Assembly (NCBI GenBank): GCA_028278645.1
Contig: JANQDZ010000029.1
Span: forward strand, 29,610 to 93,609
Reading direction: 5' to 3'
Length of the DNA stretch: 64,000 bases
Origin: Longimicrobiales bacterium
GTDB lineage: Bacteria > Gemmatimonadota > Gemmatimonadetes > Longimicrobiales > Gaopeijiaceae
In this document: piece after piece, positions 60,784 through 64,000 of the stretch
How positions within the stretch are numbered: position 1 is the first letter of the stretch
Layout: every line of letters starts with the position of its first letter
Position numbers and translations under genes: made by a program
Notes under the pieces: generated by a model
What the model saw: the letters and a program-made list of their open reading frames with translations, nothing else
The model's database searches: none
What the model was told of the DNA's origin: nothing

Positions 60784-61425
60784 TGCACCGCCTAGCCATG
60801 CTAAATGTCACCGAGTTTGGTACCAGGAGGGTTGGGGCTCCTGTCTCCTTGGCGCGGACGCCAGGTTATGCCGCGGGAGGTTCCTAGGGTTCTCGGAGAA
60901 TGGTCGAATCCGTTCATGATCGTCCGAACCGTTCTCCAGCCCGCGTTTTCAGCCTCACCAACTCACGAACTCGTATGTTCCTCTTCGGATTTTGACGCCC
61001 AAGAGGGTCCCGGGTGGTGTTCAGTAGGGAACGCTGGCGGTCCCGGAGAAACACCCCAGAAACTACAGCCTCGAACGCTGTTTGGGCGCTCGAAATTGTT
61101 TGATCAGAGAACCGGTGGCCTAATGGCCAGCCTCCCTGAGAACCGCCGCCGCCACCCCCCCATCGCCTCAACTCCGGGGGTTTGGGCGGGTGAGTTTCCG
61201 AAGCCGTGACTGCGGATGTCAGGAAGAGGGCTACCAACAGGTCACATAGAAGTCAGAACCGAGGAGTGGCTGGTCGGCCCGGCTCTGACCCACATTTGAT
61301 CCCAGAAGACTCCGTGGAAGGACTGTCCGGAGATTCGCTGAACCTGTTCTCAGCCGTCGGGACCCCAAGGGAATCAGGTGAAACCTCAACCTGGCCCCTT
61401 ATTTTTCCAAGTGGTTTTTTCAACG
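60784..61425. other. intergenic region without a supported gene
   Basis: An imperfect inverted repeat is present near 60896-60938 (GGAGAATGGT ... ACCGTTCTCC). A frame across 60805-61209 has no recognisable domain, uneven composition and no ribosome-binding site. The rest shows nothing; the 303 bp before copy 2 (60339-60641) are equally empty. Confidence 0.45.
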
Positions 61426-62784
61426 CTACTCGATGGCCAGGAGAACCGTGCCTTCGGTCCCGTCACCGTCCTCCACCCAGGCTTTGATTGTGATTGGCCG
61501 GTCCGCGAAAGTAGCGGCCGTGGTAAAACCGATGACTGCAGACCCATCGCTCCCGGCGAGAACTCGGGCGAAGCCGGCGAAGGACCCGGCCAAAACCTCG
61601 ACGCCGAAGTCGTCGATCTGGAAAGCCCGAAACCGCACCGGCAGTCCAAGGCTGACATCGCCGGTACCGGGCGTGCGGCTGAGGACTGCCCGAATCTGGG
61701 TGGAGTCCCCATTCGGCTTCACCTTGGCGGCCGCCGCCTCCAAGCTGATCACGTCGGGATGAGCTGGAACCAACTGGACCTCGGCAATCGCGAGGGCGTC
61801 GCCGGAATGTGCGGAAAGGACGTGCCGGCCCGGTGTGCGTCCCACCCGGAAATCCGCCGCGGCAGTCCCTGTATGTGGATCGGTGCGCATGGTCAGAGTC
61901 TGCGCACCCACCGTGGAGAGAAAGGAACCGGTAGTGGTCTTCAGCGTCACCGAACGATCCGGGAACCCGAAGACAGTGACAGCGGCCGTAGCGGTGGCCA
62001 ACCCGTTGGCTGGGAGCGAGTCAACCGACAGGTTCAGGTCCAGGCTGTCCACCTCGGCAGCCCAGAGTTGGAGAGGGGCCGGAGGGTATTCCTGACCCCC
62101 TGTCTCTAGGACCACCTCGATTGGGAGATCACTCCGGGCATCGTTCCTACGCCCCAGAGTGACCTGAGCCGACCCGCCGGGAGCGGTGAAGGTCCGTCGA
62201 TCGGGGAGGAACCCGGACAGCTGCCTCCTTCCGGCACCCTCCCCTTGAAAAGCGGAAAAAACGACTGCGACGCTATCCGACACGACGCCTCTACCTGGGC
62301 CTCGAGTCAGGGTCGCCGTCAACGTTACCTTTCCGTCTCTCGAAATGAGGCGGCTTGAGGGGCTGAGCGCGACGGAGTCGGCGTAAGCCGTATCAGGAGT
62401 CTGGTCGAAGATGGTCCTCCGAAGGTCACCCGCCATCACGGTCACGACGACGGGCTCCACCTTGGACGGCATTACGATCTTCACCGTGTCGATGCCACTG
62501 AGTCCGTTCTCGCTCGGTTGAGTTGTAACCTCTAGCGTTTTCTTTCCCGGAGCCCGGAAGAAATGGCCAGCCGTGGTGGTGTAGGTGAGCTTCTGTGATG
62601 GCCTTCCGGGAACCTCAATCGAGATAGCAACCTCGGTAGAGCCATCTGCGAAAAGAGGGGCGGCTGTGTCGTACTGACTGTCCACTGCTGCCGTGTCGGG
62701 ATCCAAAACCCCTTCGCAGGCCCAGAAGAGTGGAAGGAGACTCAGGCCCCATAGGAGGCCCACGGGAGATCGCTGAAGATTCAT
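61426..62784 (-). CDS. lipoprotein with tandem Ig-like (Big_1-type) domains
   Basis: A 452-residue lipoprotein; the signal ends LLPLFWAC. The mature part reads as four bacterial Ig-like units. Recurrent signs are an S/DG-x-x-x-x-x-A/V strand pattern and TTTAGHFF..PGKKTLEVTT, ISRDGKVTLTATLTRGPGRGVV, PANGLATATAAVTVFG and KTTTGSFLSTVGAQTLTM, then KPNGDSTQIRAVLSRTPGTGDV. The domain recalls invasin-like repeats that expose binding tips at the surface. The start overlaps the stop of the upstream gene by four bases (ATGA), so the two are cotranslated. Confidence 0.82.
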   Translation of the reverse strand: MNLQRSPVGLLWGLSLLPLFWACEGVLDPDTAAVDSQYDTAAPLFADGSTEVAISIEVPGRPSQKLTYTTTAGHFFRAPGKKTLEVTTQPSENGLSGIDTVKIVMPSKVEPVVVTVMAGDLRRTIFDQTPDTAYADSVALSPSSRLISRDGKVTLTATLTRGPGRGVVSDSVAVVFSAFQGEGAGRRQLSGFLPDRRTFTAPGGSAQVTLGRRNDARSDLPIEVVLETGGQEYPPAPLQLWAAEVDSLDLNLSVDSLPANGLATATAAVTVFGFPDRSVTLKTTTGSFLSTVGAQTLTMRTDPHTGTAAADFRVGRTPGRHVLSAHSGDALAIAEVQLVPAHPDVISLEAAAAKVKPNGDSTQIRAVLSRTPGTGDVSLGLPVRFRAFQIDDFGVEVLAGSFAGFARVLAGSDGSAVIGFTTAATFADRPITIKAWVEDGDGTEGTVLLAIE

Positions 62785-63995
62785 CTTGAGAAGTAAAACC
62801 CTATGCCGAGGGAGATTCGATGGCTGCCGCTGGCTCGGAAGTCACCCCCCCCAAGCCCTCCGAAGAGGTCCTTCAGGGTGCTGAGGGGGGAGCCCGGGGA
62901 CATAAAGTACCCGGACCATTCCAGGGTCACGAACGCCCTGCTGCGGAACCCCTCTGGGCGGCGGACGTTCTTCGCTAGCACTTCAAGATCGGAATCGCAG
63001 AGGGTGATAGCGCATATCCGCCATTGGTCCCATTTCAAGACCTGACCGATGGCGTCATCCTTGGAATAACCTTCGGCTTTTAGCCAGTCCACAACCTTCT
63101 GAGCCTGGCTCTTAGCAGTTGCCAGGTCGCTTGGCGCTCTTCTATCCGTCAAAATGAAGTCTTTGTAGTCGGGGGCTCCGGGCTGCGTGGAGGACCTGGT
63201 GAGGGTACCGGCCAAGGCCGCAACGTCCAAGGAGTCGATCGGTCTAGGAAGGCCCGGGCAGATGCGATTCCATCGCTTGAGCCATTCGAGGGTTTCTGTT
63301 TCACTGGCTCCCATCTCAAGCCGGAGCCATCTCGAGAGTCCCTCCGCTGTTTCTCTGTTCCTGCACTTTCCTCTGGCCTCCTTCGTTATCCTCTCGAGGA
63401 TCTTGCGTGTATCTTCCCCCGGGAATGCAGATGGCTTCTCCGGGGCCGTTGCGGAGAGAGTGAAACGAATTCCGCCGGTGGTATGCCCTTCCTCGGAGGG
63501 ATGCAACAGCCGGCTTCGATCGAGGAATGCTGGGCTGAGCGCTTCATCGGGTACCCCGCGAACGAAGACCGAGGTGGCCCATTTGTGGCCATTGACCTTC
63601 CCATCGGCCAGGGAGACGGTTAGCCCTCCTTCCACACGGCCAGTTGCATCGTCGATGGTGTTGAAGATCATGTCCACCGAAATCCGATCCCCGAAGTAGG
63701 AGATGAGTTTCGTCTTGCCAATCCAAGATCCCACTAGGTTCGTGACCAGGCTGTTGGGAAGGTTCGTCGAGAGGAACGGTGCCAGACCTGTTAAGCTCCT
63801 CCCCTCTTGTCCATACATCATCGCGCCCACCGAGAAAACGGTGGCCGGTTTTTGCGCTTTCTTTCGTTCAGTGTCCTCTTTCTTCTTCTCACAGCAACAG
63901 CAACAAGTCGGACAGGATCCCTCAGTCTTCGATTTTCCCTCAGCTGTCTCCAGAAGGACGTTAATGACCGGCCAAGCCCGGTTGACGCATCCCAC
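62781..63995 (-). CDS. unrecognised exported or surface protein with a five-Cys run (5' end uncertain)
   Basis: At least 404 residues; the frame is still open at the right edge, so the true start may lie beyond the window. Near the N-terminus TCCCCCEKKKED has five consecutive Cys (CPTCCCCC) followed by a charged linker. The middle shows beta-barrel-like strands (LVTNLVGSWIGKTKLISYFGDRISVDMIF, GGIRFTLSATAPEK). Two similar helical segments follow (GLSRWLRLEMGASETETLEWLKRW and VVDWLKAEGYSKDDAIGQVLKWDQW). The C-terminus GSHRISLGIGFYFSR ends in aromatic/Arg as outer-membrane strands do. It overlaps the Ig-repeat lipoprotein by four bases. The function is unknown. Confidence 0.7.
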   Translation of the reverse strand: MGCVNRAWPVINVLLETAEGKSKTEGSCPTCCCCCEKKKEDTERKKAQKPATVFSVGAMMYGQEGRSLTGLAPFLSTNLPNSLVTNLVGSWIGKTKLISYFGDRISVDMIFNTIDDATGRVEGGLTVSLADGKVNGHKWATSVFVRGVPDEALSPAFLDRSRLLHPSEEGHTTGGIRFTLSATAPEKPSAFPGEDTRKILERITKEARGKCRNRETAEGLSRWLRLEMGASETETLEWLKRWNRICPGLPRPIDSLDVAALAGTLTRSSTQPGAPDYKDFILTDRRAPSDLATAKSQAQKVVDWLKAEGYSKDDAIGQVLKWDQWRICAITLCDSDLEVLAKNVRRPEGFRSRAFVTLEWSGYFMSPGSPLSTLKDLFGGLGGGDFRASGSHRISLGIGFYFSR

Positions 63996-64000
63996 CAGCA

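Noticed and set aside
60805..61209. 134-codon frame after repeat copy 2
   Set aside because: No ribosome-binding site and no recognisable domain; uneven composition.

Overview
The window looks like a chromosome segment from a GC-rich, Gram-negative bacterium of the Gemmatimonadota type (or a close relative). Supporting signs: ADOP-type FtsX/MacB permeases next to PadR regulators, many secreted lipoproteins with a six-bladed beta-propeller fold, outer-membrane barrel and PorV-like proteins, FlgO/TolB-like plus TPR domains fused to a kinase and to a cyclase, frequent GTG/TTG starts and ATGA overlaps. No CRISPR array, no intact insertion sequence and no integrase gene was seen.

Left third (0-29 kb): an ADOP permease, a class III nucleotide cyclase with TPRs, a DUF1566 lipoprotein, a NagB-like/PIG-L fusion, a Tat-exported sulfatase, a secreted M14 carboxypeptidase, and a three-gene reverse-strand operon metX-metB-panB. 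A well-conserved SAM-I riboswitch with a recognisable promoter precedes that operon. Then come a PLP aminotransferase with an 8-bp tandem repeat just before its start, two PadR-led pairs (PadR + ADOP permease; PadR + a DUF2723 membrane protein carrying an ADOP-style N-terminal domain), a cupin, a Ser/Thr kinase with TPRs and a decayed ECF sigma gene.

Middle (29-57 kb): a family expansion of six-bladed propeller lipoproteins (nine full-length copies and four remnants). It is interrupted by an RND transporter without partners, an ECF sigma factor, and a tightly overlapping five-gene operon (GntR, ABC ATPase, permease and two unrecognised membrane-anchored extracytoplasmic proteins). Small membrane proteins, a YcxB-like protein, a PAS protein with a zinc-ribbon-like tail and a PorV/PorQ-like protein lie among them.

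Right end (57-64 kb): two diverged copies of a ~145-bp element, each starting like the 5' half of a tRNA-Leu (CAA-like and CAG-like), bracket 3.5 kb. That interval holds an mraZ gene away from any division cluster, with its promoter and a triple MraZ-box array, a small ribbon-helix-helix-like gene and three small membrane-protein genes. The window ends with an Ig-repeat lipoprotein overlapping a large protein with a run of five cysteines.

The most unusual items are the tRNA-Leu-like repeat pair with the orphan mraZ unit, the PadR-linked domain swap onto DUF2723, the five-gene ABC operon with its two paired unknown proteins, and panB placed under a SAM riboswitch. All functional statements are from reading the sequence; no database search was run.
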